Shown one piece after another: positions 9,667 to 18,748 of a stretch of DNA of 64,000 bases (positions within the stretch are counted from its first letter, which is position 1; every line of letters starts with the position of its first letter). Under the pieces are notes generated by a model. That model ran no database searches and was not told the origin of the DNA. It saw nothing but the letters and a program-made list of their open reading frames with translations. A program made the translations under genes and the position numbers. Source of the DNA: Amycolatopsis anabasis (GTDB lineage Bacteria; Actinomycetota; Actinomycetes; Mycobacteriales; Pseudonocardiaceae); assembly GCF_009765355.1 (NCBI RefSeq), contig NZ_VTHK01000017.1:122460-186459 (forward strand), in the 5' to 3' direction.

Positions 9667-12600
9667 ATGAGACCAAGACGCGTACCCACGTGGGCCGCGC
9701 GGTCGTCGGTCACGGCATTCGCCGCCGTGCTGGCGACCACTTTCCTTTCCGCCCCCGGCGCCATCGCGCAGGGGCTCCCGCTCGCCGAGGGCGTCGGCGC
9801 CGCGCAACCCGACGCGGCCGGCCTGGCGGGCAAGCTTTCTCCCCGGCTGAACGCCGCGCAGGGCAAGACCACGGTGTTCGTCGAGCTGGCCAAACGACCG
9901 GCGGTGGACGCGTTCAACGCCGAGCAGGCCAACGGCAAGGAGAAGGCGAAGCAGGCCGCGAAGGCCGCCAAGGCCGACGTGGCGGGCGCGGTCGACGCGG
10001 TGGTCGGCCAGCTGCGCGCGGCCGACGCGGGCACCCAGTTGCTGGCGCAGACCGCGAACGCGGTCGCGGGCGCGATCGTGACCGCCGACGCCGCCAAGAT
10101 CCGCGAACTGGCCAACCGCGACGACGTCGTCTCGGTGCGCACGGTCGTGCCGAAGCAGCGGACCAACTCCAGCGCCGTGCAGCTGACCAACACGCTCAAC
10201 GCCTGGCAGCAGACCGGCCGCTTCGGCGACGGCATCCGGGTCGGCGTGATCGACGACGGCGTCGACTACACGCACGCCGATTTCGGTGGCCCCGGCACCA
10301 AGGAGGCCTACGCGGCGATCGATCGCACGAAGGTCTCCCCGGCGTACTTCCCGACCGCCAAGGTGGTCGGCGGCACCGACCTGGTCGGTGACGACTACGA
10401 CTCGAACGGCAAGACCGGTTCGCCGACGCCGAAACCGGACCCCAACCCGATCGCCTGCGGGGAGCACGGCACGCACGTCGCCGGCACGATCGGCGGCTTC
10501 GGGGTCAACGCCGACGGCAGCACCTTCACCGGCGACTACGCCAAGCTGACCCCGGACGCGGTGAACCAGCTGCGGATCGGCCCGGGCACCGCGCCGAAGT
10601 CGCTGCTCTACGCGATCAAGGTGTTCGGCTGCGCCGGTTCCACCAACGTCACCTCGCAGGCGTTGGACTACGCGCTCGATCCGGACGGCGACGGCGACTT
10701 CACCGACCACCTCGACCTGGTCAACCTGTCCCTGGGCAGCGACTACGGCGCGCCGGACGACCCGGACTCGCTGTTCGTGCGCAAGCTCGCCGCGAACAAC
10801 GTGCTGCCGGTGTTCTCCGGCGGCAACGGCGGCGACCTGTTCGACATCGGCGGCTCGCCGGGCAACACCCCCGAGGCGCTGACCGTGGCCAGCAGCCGGG
10901 ACGCCTCGGTCCTGCGCGACGCCGCGGACGTCACCGCCCCGGCGAACCTGCTCGGCAAGAAGCCCGGCCAGTTCAGCCAGGACTACGCCGGATACGACAC
11001 GCTCGACCTGACCAAACCGGTCGTGCCGATTTCCGCCGACAACAACGCGGGCTGCAAACCGTATTCGGCGGCGGACAAGGCCGCCGTGACCGGCAAGTTC
11101 GTCTGGCTCGAATGGGACGACAACGACGCCACCCGCCCGTGCGGTTCCGCGGTGCGGGCGAACAACGCGCAGGCCGCGGGCGCCGCGGGCGCGTTGTTCT
11201 CGTCCGGGGTGGAGAACTTCGCCGCCGGGATCGCCGGGAACGCGGGCGTGCCGGTCTTCCAGTTCACCGGTTCGGCCACCGCGCAGCTGCGGCCCGCGCT
11301 GACCGCCGGGACGCTGCAGGTGCACCTGGCGGGTTCCGGCCGGGCGAGCCTGCAGACCTATGACCAGTCCATTGTGGACACGCCGAGCAGCTTCACCTCG
11401 CGGGGTGTCCGCGGTCCCGCGGTGAAACCGGACGTGTCCGCGCCCGGTGACACCATCGCGTCGGCGTTCCGCGGCAGCGGCAACGACCGGACCGTGCTGT
11501 CCGGCACCTCGATGGCGGCGCCGCACACCTCGGGCATCACCGCGTTGCTCCGCCAGGCGCATCCGGACTGGTCGGTCGAGGAGGTCAAGGCCGCGGTGAT
11601 CAACACCGCCGGGCACGACCTGAAGGACGCCACCGGCAAGCTCTACGCCCCGCAGCGGGTCGGCAGCGGCCGGGTGGACACGAAGGCCGCGCTGGACAAC
11701 CAGGTGCTCGCGTTCGTCCAGGACGACCCGGGCGCGGTCAGCGTTTCCTTCGGCGCCGTCGAAGCGGGCGGACCGGTCACCCTGACCAAAACCGTCAAGG
11801 TGGTCAACAAGGGCGTCAAACCGGCCGAGTTCGCCGCCGCCTACGAGGGGATCAACCAGCTTCCCGGAGTGGAGTACCAGCTCTCCGCGAACACCGTGAA
11901 GCTGAGCCCGCGCGGGGTCGCGACGCTCAAGGTGACGCTGAAGATCACCGATCCGAAGGCGTTGCGCAAGGTCATCGACCCGACCATGCAGACCGTCCAG
12001 GCGGGCGCGGCCCGGCAGTTCCTCGCGGACGCCTCGGGCCGGATCGTGCTGACCCCGCGCAACGGGGCCACGGTCGGCCTGCGCGTGCCGGTCTACTCCG
12101 CGCCGAAACCGGTTTCGGCGATCAACACCCCGGGCGCGGTGGTCTTCGGCGACCAGAGCCAGGCCGTGCTCAACCTCACCGGCAAGGGCGTCGACCAGGG
12201 CTCCGGCGCCCAGCGCTACCGGTCGCTGATCAGCGTGCTCGAACTGCAGGCCGAATCCGGTCAGCTGCCCGAATGCACGGGTGACCTGACCCAGGGCTGC
12301 ACGCTCAACGGCACCGCCAAGGGCGGCGACCTGCGGTACGTCGGCGCCGCGTCCACCGCGCCGCTGGCCAAGGTGCAGGGCGAACCGGGCAACGCGCTGC
12401 TCGCGTTCGGCCTGACCACCTGGAGCAACTGGGCGAACCTGGGCAGCAACACGGTTCCGTTCGTCGACATCGACACCACCGGTGACGGCAAGCCCGACTT
12501 CGAGTCGTACGTGACCAAGGCGACCTCTTCGGACGTGCTGCTGGTGAACACGGTCGACCTGAACAAGCCCGGTTTCCCGTCGGTGGACGTGCAGGCGGTC

Positions 12601-13026
12601 AACGGGCAGCTCGGGGACGCGGACACGAACGTGTTCGACACGGACGTGATCGTGCTGCCGGTCAGCATCGCCAAGCTCGGGATCGACCCGAACGCGGCGT
12701 CGCACCGGATCAGCTACACGGTCGGCACCGCCGGGTACTACCCCGCGCCGGGCAGCGCCGACGGGCTGATCGACTCGGTGAGCACGCCGCTGTCGTTCGA
12801 CGCGCTCGCCCCCGGTTACTCCGTTCAGGGCGGTGGCGACCCGGCGCTGAGCTACACGGCCAAACCGGGCACCGCGCTCGTGGTGAACCGCAACGCCGAA
12901 TCCGCGGCGAAGGACACCGTGCTCGGGTTGCTGGCGCTCAACCACCACAACGCCACCGGGAACAGGGCCAACGTGGTGAAGATCAACGCCGGGCAGTTCC
13001 ACGGTCGGCGCGATGCCGGAAGGTAA
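9667..13026 (+). CDS. Secreted subtilisin-like serine protease (S8)
   Basis: 1119-aa exported protease. The signal peptide runs to about residue 35. A Lys/Ala-rich propeptide-like region spans about 60-165. The catalytic triad is D196 (VIDDGVDYTH), H267 (HGTHVAG) and S615 (GTSMAAPHTSG). A PA-type insert lies between H and S (about 440-560), as in lactocepin/C5a-peptidase-like subtilases. About 450 residues of C-terminal beta-rich domains follow. No LPxTG anchor is seen. It sits alone between serA and leuB, ends before a strong terminator, and is probably a nutritional extracellular protease. Confidence 0.94.
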   Translation: MRPRRVPTWAARSSVTAFAAVLATTFLSAPGAIAQGLPLAEGVGAAQPDAAGLAGKLSPRLNAAQGKTTVFVELAKRPAVDAFNAEQANGKEKAKQAAKAAKADVAGAVDAVVGQLRAADAGTQLLAQTANAVAGAIVTADAAKIRELANRDDVVSVRTVVPKQRTNSSAVQLTNTLNAWQQTGRFGDGIRVGVIDDGVDYTHADFGGPGTKEAYAAIDRTKVSPAYFPTAKVVGGTDLVGDDYDSNGKTGSPTPKPDPNPIACGEHGTHVAGTIGGFGVNADGSTFTGDYAKLTPDAVNQLRIGPGTAPKSLLYAIKVFGCAGSTNVTSQALDYALDPDGDGDFTDHLDLVNLSLGSDYGAPDDPDSLFVRKLAANNVLPVFSGGNGGDLFDIGGSPGNTPEALTVASSRDASVLRDAADVTAPANLLGKKPGQFSQDYAGYDTLDLTKPVVPISADNNAGCKPYSAADKAAVTGKFVWLEWDDNDATRPCGSAVRANNAQAAGAAGALFSSGVENFAAGIAGNAGVPVFQFTGSATAQLRPALTAGTLQVHLAGSGRASLQTYDQSIVDTPSSFTSRGVRGPAVKPDVSAPGDTIASAFRGSGNDRTVLSGTSMAAPHTSGITALLRQAHPDWSVEEVKAAVINTAGHDLKDATGKLYAPQRVGSGRVDTKAALDNQVLAFVQDDPGAVSVSFGAVEAGGPVTLTKTVKVVNKGVKPAEFAAAYEGINQLPGVEYQLSANTVKLSPRGVATLKVTLKITDPKALRKVIDPTMQTVQAGAARQFLADASGRIVLTPRNGATVGLRVPVYSAPKPVSAINTPGAVVFGDQSQAVLNLTGKGVDQGSGAQRYRSLISVLELQAESGQLPECTGDLTQGCTLNGTAKGGDLRYVGAASTAPLAKVQGEPGNALLAFGLTTWSNWANLGSNTVPFVDIDTTGDGKPDFESYVTKATSSDVLLVNTVDLNKPGFPSVDVQAVNGQLGDADTNVFDTDVIVLPVSIAKLGIDPNAASHRISYTVGTAGYYPAPGSADGLIDSVSTPLSFDALAPGYSVQGGGDPALSYTAKPGTALVVNRNAESAAKDTVLGLLALNHHNATGNRANVVKINAGQFHGRRDAGR

Positions 13027-13052
13027 CTGTAGACCGCGCTGAAAAATCAGTA

Positions 13053-13095
13053 GGGTGTCCGGGAGCGAATGATCTTTGCTCCCGGGCACCCTTCG
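13053..13095 (+). terminator. Terminator after the S8 protease gene
   Basis: GGGTGTCCGGGAGC at 13053-13066 pairs with GCTCCCGGGCACCC (one wobble) and is followed by TTCGTT. Confidence 0.75.
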
Positions 13096-13248
13096 TTACA
13101 CTTTCGGGTGTCCCGAACAGCGGGAAGATCCGACATAAGGGTGGTGCCGCTTCGCCCGTTTGTCGACGGCCGGTAACCTGCCGTCGCTGGAGTTTTCTTG
13201 CGGATGGGGCATCCGGGACCCCGGACCCTGGTCTACGGAGGTGTGTGG

Positions 13249-14289
13249 ATGCGGCTCGCGGTGATCCCAGGTGACGGGATCGGGCCTGAAGTGGTCACCG
13301 AGGCGCTCAAGGTACTGAACGAGGTCGTACCGGGCGCGGAGATCACCAACTACGACCTGGGTGCCGCGCGCTGGCACTCCACCGGCGAGCTGCTTCCGGA
13401 GTCGGTGCTGGGCGAACTCCGCCAGCACGACGCGATTCTCCTCGGCGCGGTCGGGGATCCGTCGGTGCCGAGCGGGATCCTGGAGCGCGGCCTGCTGCTG
13501 CGCCTGCGCTTCGAGATGGACCACCACGTGAACCTGCGCCCGGCGCGGCTGTACCCGGGTGTGCGCGGTCCGCTCGCCGAGCAGAACGAAATCGACATGG
13601 TCGTGGTCCGCGAGGGCACCGAGGGCCCGTACGCGGGCAACGGCGGCCTGCTGCGCAAGGACACCGAGCACGAGATCGCCACCGAGGTCAGCGTCAACAC
13701 GGCGTTCGGCATCCGCCGGGTCGTCGCGGACGCCTTCGACCGGGCCGAGCAGCGGCCGCGCAAGCACCTCACCCTGCTGCACAAGACGAACGTGCTGGAG
13801 TACGCGGGCGGGCTGTGGTCGCGGATCGTCGAAGAGGTCTCCCTCGAGCACCCGGACGTGACCGTGGCTTACTCCCATGTGGACGCCGCGACCATCCACC
13901 TGGTGACCGATCCGTCCCGGTTCGACGTGATCGTCACCGACAATCTCTTCGGTGACATCATCACCGACCTCGCGGCCGCGGTGACCGGAGGCATCGGCCT
14001 CGCGGCGAGCGGGAACCTGGACATCACCCGCCGCAACCCGAGCATGTTCGAGCCGGTGCACGGCAGCGCCCCGGACATCGCGGGCCAGGGGCTGGCGGAT
14101 CCGACGGCCGCCGTGCTTTCGGTGTCGCTCCTGCTCGACCACCTCGGCCAGAAGGAGGCGGCGCGGCGGATCGAGGCCTCGGTGGCCTTCGATCTGGCCA
14201 CCCGCGACCAGTCCTCGCCCGGCGCCACGCACGCGATCGGCGACCGGCTCGCGGCGCTGGTCTCCTCGAACGCCCGGCCCACCCCGTAA
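13249..14289 (+). CDS. leuB: 3-isopropylmalate dehydrogenase
   Basis: 346 aa. Oxidative decarboxylation of 3-isopropylmalate in leucine synthesis. N-terminal MRLAVIPGDGIGPEV, the ERGLLLRLRFEMD substrate-binding arginines near residues 83-95, and TDNLFGDIITD plus EPVHGSAPDIAG match LeuB of the isocitrate/isopropylmalate dehydrogenase family. I chose the ATG at 13249, with GGAGGT 9 nt upstream, rather than the ORF start at 13198. No leucine leader peptide is visible upstream. The gene ends just before the cobalamin riboswitch. Confidence 0.95.
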   Translation: MRLAVIPGDGIGPEVVTEALKVLNEVVPGAEITNYDLGAARWHSTGELLPESVLGELRQHDAILLGAVGDPSVPSGILERGLLLRLRFEMDHHVNLRPARLYPGVRGPLAEQNEIDMVVVREGTEGPYAGNGGLLRKDTEHEIATEVSVNTAFGIRRVVADAFDRAEQRPRKHLTLLHKTNVLEYAGGLWSRIVEEVSLEHPDVTVAYSHVDAATIHLVTDPSRFDVIVTDNLFGDIITDLAAAVTGGIGLAASGNLDITRRNPSMFEPVHGSAPDIAGQGLADPTAAVLSVSLLLDHLGQKEAARRIEASVAFDLATRDQSSPGATHAIGDRLAALVSSNARPTP

Positions 14290-14309
14290 CGGGCCGCCGA
14301 CGACAACTG

Positions 14310-14490
14310 AATCCGCTTCCAGCTGGGGAAGTCCGGTCGAAGTCCGGCGCTGACCCGCAACGGTAGGCCCGCGGACGCGAGTCCGCGGGCGAGCCCGATC
14401 ACCGGCTGCGAAGCGTTGTCCGCGCACAATCCCGCCGCGGTCTGCGGGAGGCTGGCTTTTCCTTGCCCCGGCGTCATTCCGCCGGGGTAC
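14310..14490 (+). promoter_or_regulatory. Cobalamin riboswitch
   Basis: The core reads GGGAAGTCCGGT, then GAAGTCCGGCGCTGACC and CGCAACGGTAG (about 14325-14366), which contains the canonical B12 box. A GC stem (GCCCGCGG/CCGCGGGC) and the sequence GATCACCGGC follow. Downstream, CCCGC/GCGGG with GGCTTTT (about 14431-14460) and CCCCGGCG/CGCCGGGG (14466-14487) are candidate expression-platform hairpins. It controls the ABC transporter genes that follow. Confidence 0.88.
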
Positions 14491-14529
14491 GGCGGCAGCT
14501 CGCAGGCCCTCGCAGAAAGGGGCCGCTTG

Positions 14530-15600
14530 GTGTCGTCGTCCGCGGTGGCCGTGGAACCGGCGCGGAAACCGTGGCCGCTCGTCCCGGTGCTCGCCGTTCT
14601 GCTCCTGTTCCTCGCCGTGTCCATTGTGGTCTCGGTCGGCATCGGCACGGTGGCCGTGCCGATCGACAAGACCTGGAGTTACCTGCGGGCCGCGCTCACC
14701 GGCGGGGTGATCGATCCCGGCGACGTGGGCGGATACCGGATCATCTGGGACATCCGCCTGCCCCGGGTGCTGCTGGCCGCCGTGGTGGGCGCCGGGCTGA
14801 CCGTGGTCGGCGTCGCGGTGCAGGCGATGGTCCGCAACGCGCTCGCCGATCCGTTCGTGCTCGGCATTTCCTCCGGCGCCTCGGTCGGCGCGACCGCGGT
14901 GGCGGTGTTCGGCGCGTTCGCTTCCCTCGGGCTTTACGCGCTCTCGGCGGGCGCTTTCGTCGCCGCGCTCGGGGCGACCGTGCTGGTGTACCTCGCCTCG
15001 CGGTCCCGGCACGGGATGACCCCGTTGCGGCTCGTGCTCACCGGAACCGCGATGTCGTACGGATTCCTCGCGGTCACCACGGTCCTGGTCTTCCAGGCGC
15101 CCAACGGGGAATCGGCGCGGGCGGCGCTGTTCTGGCTGTTCGGCAGCCTCGCCGGGGCGAACTGGCGCGCGTTGCCGATCGCGGCCCTGGTGGTCGCGGC
15201 CGGTTCGCTCGGCCTGCTCGCGTGCGCGGGCCGGTTGAACGCGCTGGCCATGGGCGACGAGGCCGCCGTCACCCTCGGCGTGGACGTGGCCCGGATGCGG
15301 CGGCTGCTGTTCGTCGTGTGCGCGGCGATGACCGGGGTGCTGGTGGCGGTCAGCGGCGCGATCGGGTTCGTCGGGCTGATGCTGCCGCATCTGGTCCGGA
15401 TGGTCATGGGCGCCGACCACCACCGGGTGCTCGCCGTCGCCCCGTTCGCCGGGGCGTGCTTCCTGGTGTGGGTGGACGTCGCCGCGCGCGTGCTCGCCGC
15501 GCCCGAGGAACTCCCGATCGGCGTGCTCACCGCGGCCGTCGGCGTGCCCTGTTTCGTGCTGCTGATGCGGCGGCGCGACTATGTTTTCGGGGGCAGGTAG
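14530..15600 (+). CDS. BtuC/FecCD-type ABC transporter permease
   Basis: 356-aa membrane protein with about 10 hydrophobic segments. The motifs GAGLTVVGVAVQAMVRNALADPFVLG and GFVGLMLPHLVRM are signatures of the FecCD/BtuC permease family (the first quoted in part: its key residues are G-Q-x-x-x-R-N-P/A-L-A-x-P). I chose the GTG at 14530 behind AAAGGGG. The upstream riboswitch points to a corrinoid or precursor as cargo. Trios of this type are sometimes annotated as proposed F420-0 transporters, which is the main alternative. Confidence 0.9.
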   Translation: MSSSAVAVEPARKPWPLVPVLAVLLLFLAVSIVVSVGIGTVAVPIDKTWSYLRAALTGGVIDPGDVGGYRIIWDIRLPRVLLAAVVGAGLTVVGVAVQAMVRNALADPFVLGISSGASVGATAVAVFGAFASLGLYALSAGAFVAALGATVLVYLASRSRHGMTPLRLVLTGTAMSYGFLAVTTVLVFQAPNGESARAALFWLFGSLAGANWRALPIAALVVAAGSLGLLACAGRLNALAMGDEAAVTLGVDVARMRRLLFVVCAAMTGVLVAVSGAIGFVGLMLPHLVRMVMGADHHRVLAVAPFAGACFLVWVDVAARVLAAPEELPIGVLTAAVGVPCFVLLMRRRDYVFGGR

Positions 15601-15604
15601 GCCC

Positions 15605-16390
15605 ATGGACGTCGAACTGCACGGCGTCGCGGTCACCGCGGCGGGGCGGCAGCTCATCGAGGACATCAGCCTGACCGCGGAGTCCGGCACGGTGGTCGGG
15701 CTGGTCGGCCCCAACGGCAGCGGCAAATCGACCACGCTGCGGTGCGTCTACCGGGCGTTGCGGCCCTCGGCGGGCCTGGTCCGGCTGGGCGGGGTGGCGC
15801 TGGCCGAACTGACCAACGGGCAGAGTGCGCGGAAACTCGCCGCGCTCACCCAGGACCAGCACACCGAATTCGATTTCACGGTCGCCGAGGTGGTCGCGAT
15901 GGGCCGCCTGCCGTACCGGCGCGCGCTGGCCGGGGCCACCGCCGAGGACCGCGCGATCTGCGCCGAGGCGCTGGCGTCGGTGGGGATGTCCGCGTTCGAA
16001 CACCGCAGCGTGCTGACCCTGTCCGGCGGGGAACGGCAACGCGTGCTGCTCGCCCGCGCGCTGGCGCAGCGCCCCCGGGTGCTCGTGCTCGACGAGCCGA
16101 CCAACCACTTGGACATCCGGCACCAGTTGGACGTTCTCCGCCTGGTGCGCCGGTCCGGGCTGACCGTGCTGACCGCGCTGCACGACCTCAACCTGGCGGC
16201 CGCCGCCTGCGACACCGTCCACGTGCTCGACGGCGGGCGGATCGTGGCGGGCGGCGCCCCGGTGGACGCGCTGACCCCGGAGGTGATCGCGCGGGTGTTC
16301 GGCGTGCGGGCGCACATCGTGCCGCATCCGGCATCCGGGGTGCCGCAACTGTTGTTCGACCACTTCGACGAGGAGTTCGCCGATGCGTGA
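15605..16390 (+). CDS. BtuD/FecE-type ABC transporter ATP-binding protein
   Basis: 261 aa. Walker A GPNGSGKST (about 36-44), a Q-loop in ALTQDQH, signature LSGGERQR, Walker B VLVLDEPTNHLD and the switch histidine in ALHDLNLA are all intact. It starts 4 nt after the permease stop and overlaps the binding-protein gene by 8 nt, so the three genes form one operon. It energises uptake through the preceding permease. Confidence 0.93.
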   Translation: MDVELHGVAVTAAGRQLIEDISLTAESGTVVGLVGPNGSGKSTTLRCVYRALRPSAGLVRLGGVALAELTNGQSARKLAALTQDQHTEFDFTVAEVVAMGRLPYRRALAGATAEDRAICAEALASVGMSAFEHRSVLTLSGGERQRVLLARALAQRPRVLVLDEPTNHLDIRHQLDVLRLVRRSGLTVLTALHDLNLAAAACDTVHVLDGGRIVAGGAPVDALTPEVIARVFGVRAHIVPHPASGVPQLLFDHFDEEFADA

Positions 16391-17375
16391 CAGACGTGTC
16401 CTGGCCCTGATCGCCGCCGCGGTGTTCGCGGTTTCCGGTTGCGGCGCCACGGTGGCCGAGGGGCCCGCGGCGGGACAGCCGGTCACCGTCACCAACTGCG
16501 GTCAGGAGGCGACCTACCCCGCGCCGCCGCGGCGGGTGGTGACCAACGACATCGGCATCACCGAAATGATGTTCGCGCTCGGCCTGGCCGACCGGATGGC
16601 CGGTTACGTGGTCGACTCCGGGCAGAACGGCGGCATCGAAACCTCGTCCTGGAAGGCGGATTTCGCCCGCGTGCCCAGGCTCGCCGAGAAGATCGGCAAG
16701 GAGGTGGTCCGGGGCGCGAACGCCGATCTGGTGTTCGCCGGGTGGAACTACGGGTTCTCCGAGAGCACCGGGTTCACCCCGGAATCGTTGCGGCAGCTCG
16801 GTATCGCGAGCTACCAGCTGACCGAGGCGTGCCGCAACGGCAAGGGGCAGCAGCGCGGGATCATGCCGCCGCTGGACGCGCTGTACACCGATCTGCGCAA
16901 CCTCGGCCACGTCTTCGGCGTCGCCGACCGCGCGGAGCGCCTCGTCGCCGAGTACCAGCGGCAGATCGACGACGTGCGGCGCGCGATTCCCGCGGGCGCA
17001 CCACGACCGAAGGTGTTCCTCTTCGACGACGGCAAGGACCAGCCGCTCACCTCGGGCCGCAACGCCGGTCCGGAGGAGATCATCACGCGCGCGGGCGGGC
17101 AGAACATCTTCGGCGACCTGGACGACAGCTGGACCAGGGTGAACTGGGAGGCGGTCGTCGCGCGGAAACCGGACGTGATCCTGATCAACGACTACGGCGG
17201 TGACCTGGGATCGGTCGCGGACAAGGAGAAGTTCCTGCGCTCGTACCCGCCGCTGGCCGAGGTGCCCGCGGTGCGGGACGGCCGGTTCTTCGCCCTGCCC
17301 TATGCCGCGCTGGTGGAAAGCCCCCGCAACCCGGCGGCGATCCAGTCCTTCGCGGCGTTCCTGGCCGGGCGCTGA
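16383..17375 (+). CDS. Substrate-binding lipoprotein of the corrinoid-type ABC transporter
   Basis: 330 aa. Type II signal peptide with lipobox VSGC (C20). The body has the class III periplasmic-binding fold of BtuF/FhuD/FecB proteins: an opening segment PPRRVVTNDIGITEMMFALGLADR, a long central helix, and a second lobe with INDYGG. It is membrane-anchored outside the cell and delivers ligand to the permease. Ligand identity rests on the cobalamin riboswitch, not on binding residues I could check. Confidence 0.88.
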   Translation: MRDRRVLALIAAAVFAVSGCGATVAEGPAAGQPVTVTNCGQEATYPAPPRRVVTNDIGITEMMFALGLADRMAGYVVDSGQNGGIETSSWKADFARVPRLAEKIGKEVVRGANADLVFAGWNYGFSESTGFTPESLRQLGIASYQLTEACRNGKGQQRGIMPPLDALYTDLRNLGHVFGVADRAERLVAEYQRQIDDVRRAIPAGAPRPKVFLFDDGKDQPLTSGRNAGPEEIITRAGGQNIFGDLDDSWTRVNWEAVVARKPDVILINDYGGDLGSVADKEKFLRSYPPLAEVPAVRDGRFFALPYAALVESPRNPAAIQSFAAFLAGR

Positions 17376-17398
17376 TCTTCCCGGGGCGGCCGGGAGTG

Positions 17399-17446
17399 CT
17401 TCCCGGCCGATCCCGGGCCGTGGTCCCTGCCGGCCGGGAAGCCCCG
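17399..17446 (+). terminator. Hairpin after the ABC transporter operon
   Basis: GCTTCCCGGCCG pairs with CGGCCGGGAAGC in the gap before the next gene. A plausible terminator; no T tract. Confidence 0.45.
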
Positions 17447-17495
17447 GTGGAACCCTCGGTCACCAAGGGATTTCCGAACGGCAGGGGAGAAGATC

Positions 17496-17936
17496 ATGCG
17501 ACTTCGACGGCGAGTGGCCGGGCTGGCCGCGGCGGCGCTGGCGGGACTGGTGCTGACCGGGAGCGCCCAGGCGGCGGCGGACGGCCCGACCCCGATTCCG
17601 GCGAGCGAGGTCGGCACGCGGTCGCTCAGCACGGCCGTCCACTGGGGAACGTTCGGTTTGGACACTCCGCACTGGAACGCGCTGAACTACATCGGCGCCC
17701 GGCTCGAGGCGGACCCCTCCTGGGGCCGGTACCAGGTCTACGACCGCGGTGACGACGGCGACTTCACCGTCCAGGGCGCGCTGGCCCCGCTGGACGTCCG
17801 GTTGACCATCGTCTGCGCGCCCACCGGCCCGCATTCCACCTGGGTGAGCGTGATCGCGACCAGTTCGAATTCGAGCTGGGCCGAACAGGAGCGCAACCAC
17901 ATCCGCGCCGCCATCATCGCGCTGCGCCTGAACTGA
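17496..17936 (+). CDS. Small secreted protein of unknown function
   Basis: 146 aa. Signal peptide about 1-26 (RLRRRVAGL, hydrophobic core, SAQAAA). The mature part of about 120 residues has aromatic, Gly- and Ser-rich segments (HWGTFGLDTPHWNALNYIG; STWVSVIATSSNSSW) and ends in a helix, AEQERNHIRAAIIALRLN. I do not recognise the family. A single cysteine (CAPTG) is present. A GGGAG site precedes the ATG, and the gene ends in a 13-bp terminator stem. Confidence 0.75.
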   Translation: MRLRRRVAGLAAAALAGLVLTGSAQAAADGPTPIPASEVGTRSLSTAVHWGTFGLDTPHWNALNYIGARLEADPSWGRYQVYDRGDDGDFTVQGALAPLDVRLTIVCAPTGPHSTWVSVIATSSNSSWAEQERNHIRAAIIALRLN

Positions 17937-17940
17937 CTTC

Positions 17941-17981
17941 GAGTGGCGTCCACGGTGTCCGATCCACTGTGGACGCCACTC
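17941..17981 (+). terminator. Perfect 13-bp stem after the small secreted protein
   Basis: GAGTGGCGTCCAC (17941-17953) pairs with GTGGACGCCACTC (17969-17981). Its 3' arm recurs at 18216-18233, as part of the duplication described below. Confidence 0.6.
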
Positions 17982-18286
17982 GGTCCAGCAGAGACCGTAG
18001 ACGCCCGGCGTCACCGCGGTGGGGATCCTCGAAACGGGGAACACACGCGACCAGAACGGGGAACTCGCGCCAGGCCCGGGGCCCGCTGGCGCGAGTCCCC
18101 CGTTCCGGACGGGTGAGTTTCCCGTTTTGGTTCACCGAGATCCCCATTCCGGGAGGCGAGTTCCGCACCCGGGCGCCCCACGAGCACGGCGCAAGGCCGC
18201 ACACCGTGAAAACCTCACTGTGGACGCCACTCGCGCCAGTGCGGTTCAGAGACCGTAGACGCCCGGCGTCACCGCGGTGGGGATCC
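17965..18286. repeat. Partial duplication of the VOC gene 3' end and terminator arm
   Basis: Two sequence blocks occur twice in the same order. CACTGTGGACGCCACTCG is at 17965-17982 and 18216-18233. A 39-bp block starting AGAGACCGTAGACGCC is at 17990-18028 and 18248-18286. The second copy is the stop codon and last dozen codons (IPTAVTPGVYGL) of the minus-strand VOC gene, so the first copy is a detached gene tail. Between them lie an inverted repeat (CTCGCGCCAG/CTGGCGCGAG, about 18063-18098) and low-complexity GGGGAACTC-type sequence. Otherwise the 310-nt gap holds no gene. Confidence 0.8.
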
Positions 18287-18701
18287 CGGTGTCGCCCCGG
18301 GTCGCGTCCCAGGTCCAGAACTCGACGACGTGCTGGTCCGGATCGATGACGTAGGCCGAGCGCGCGTTGACGCTGCCCTCGGTGCCGAAGGTGACCTCGT
18401 CCACCTCGGCGCCGCGTTCCCGCAGGCCGCGCACCAGTTCGTCGTAGTCGGCGTCCTCGACGTGCATCGCGAAGTGCACGTGGACCCCGGGGCGGGCCCG
18501 CGCGATGCCGAGCGCGGGCTTCACCAGGCCGATCCGGGTGTTCCCGGCCAGCAGCCACACCGCCTCGCGGCCGCGCCAGAACTCGCCTTCCCAGCGCAGC
18601 AGCACCGGGAAGCCGAGCACTTCGGTGTAGAACCGCTCGGCCCGCTCCAGGTCGTGCACTTCGAGCATCAGCTCGTTCACCCCGGTGACCGGCAGAACCA
18701 T
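18246..18701 (-). CDS. VOC (glyoxalase/dioxygenase-fold) family protein
   Basis: 151 aa. Two beta-alpha-beta-beta-beta modules: an opening NELMLEVHDLERAERFYTEVLGF and a closing VIDPDQHVVEFWTWD, the latter with the metal-site glutamate. The H in HVHFAMHVED would supply the other ligand. Members include glyoxalase I, fosfomycin-resistance and bleomycin-binding proteins; the substrate cannot be assigned. I chose the ATG at 18701 because AGGAGG lies 6 nt upstream; the longer frame adds unlikely sequence. Confidence 0.85.
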   Translation of the reverse strand: MVLPVTGVNELMLEVHDLERAERFYTEVLGFPVLLRWEGEFWRGREAVWLLAGNTRIGLVKPALGIARARPGVHVHFAMHVEDADYDELVRGLRERGAEVDEVTFGTEGSVNARSAYVIDPDQHVVEFWTWDATRGDTGIPTAVTPGVYGL

Positions 18702-18704
18702 CGC

Positions 18705-18748
18705 TAGCCTCCTATATAGCTTGTTGCCTATGTATATATAGGAGGCTA
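18705..18748 (-). promoter_or_regulatory. AT-rich palindrome at the VOC gene promoter
   Basis: TAGCCTCCTATATA pairs with TATATAGGAGGCTA across a 16-nt centre. One arm contains the ribosome binding site AGGAGG of the VOC gene, and the other contains a TATATA that could serve as its -10. Such AT-rich symmetry is striking in this GC-rich sequence and suggests an operator. No regulator gene is adjacent. Confidence 0.6.
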
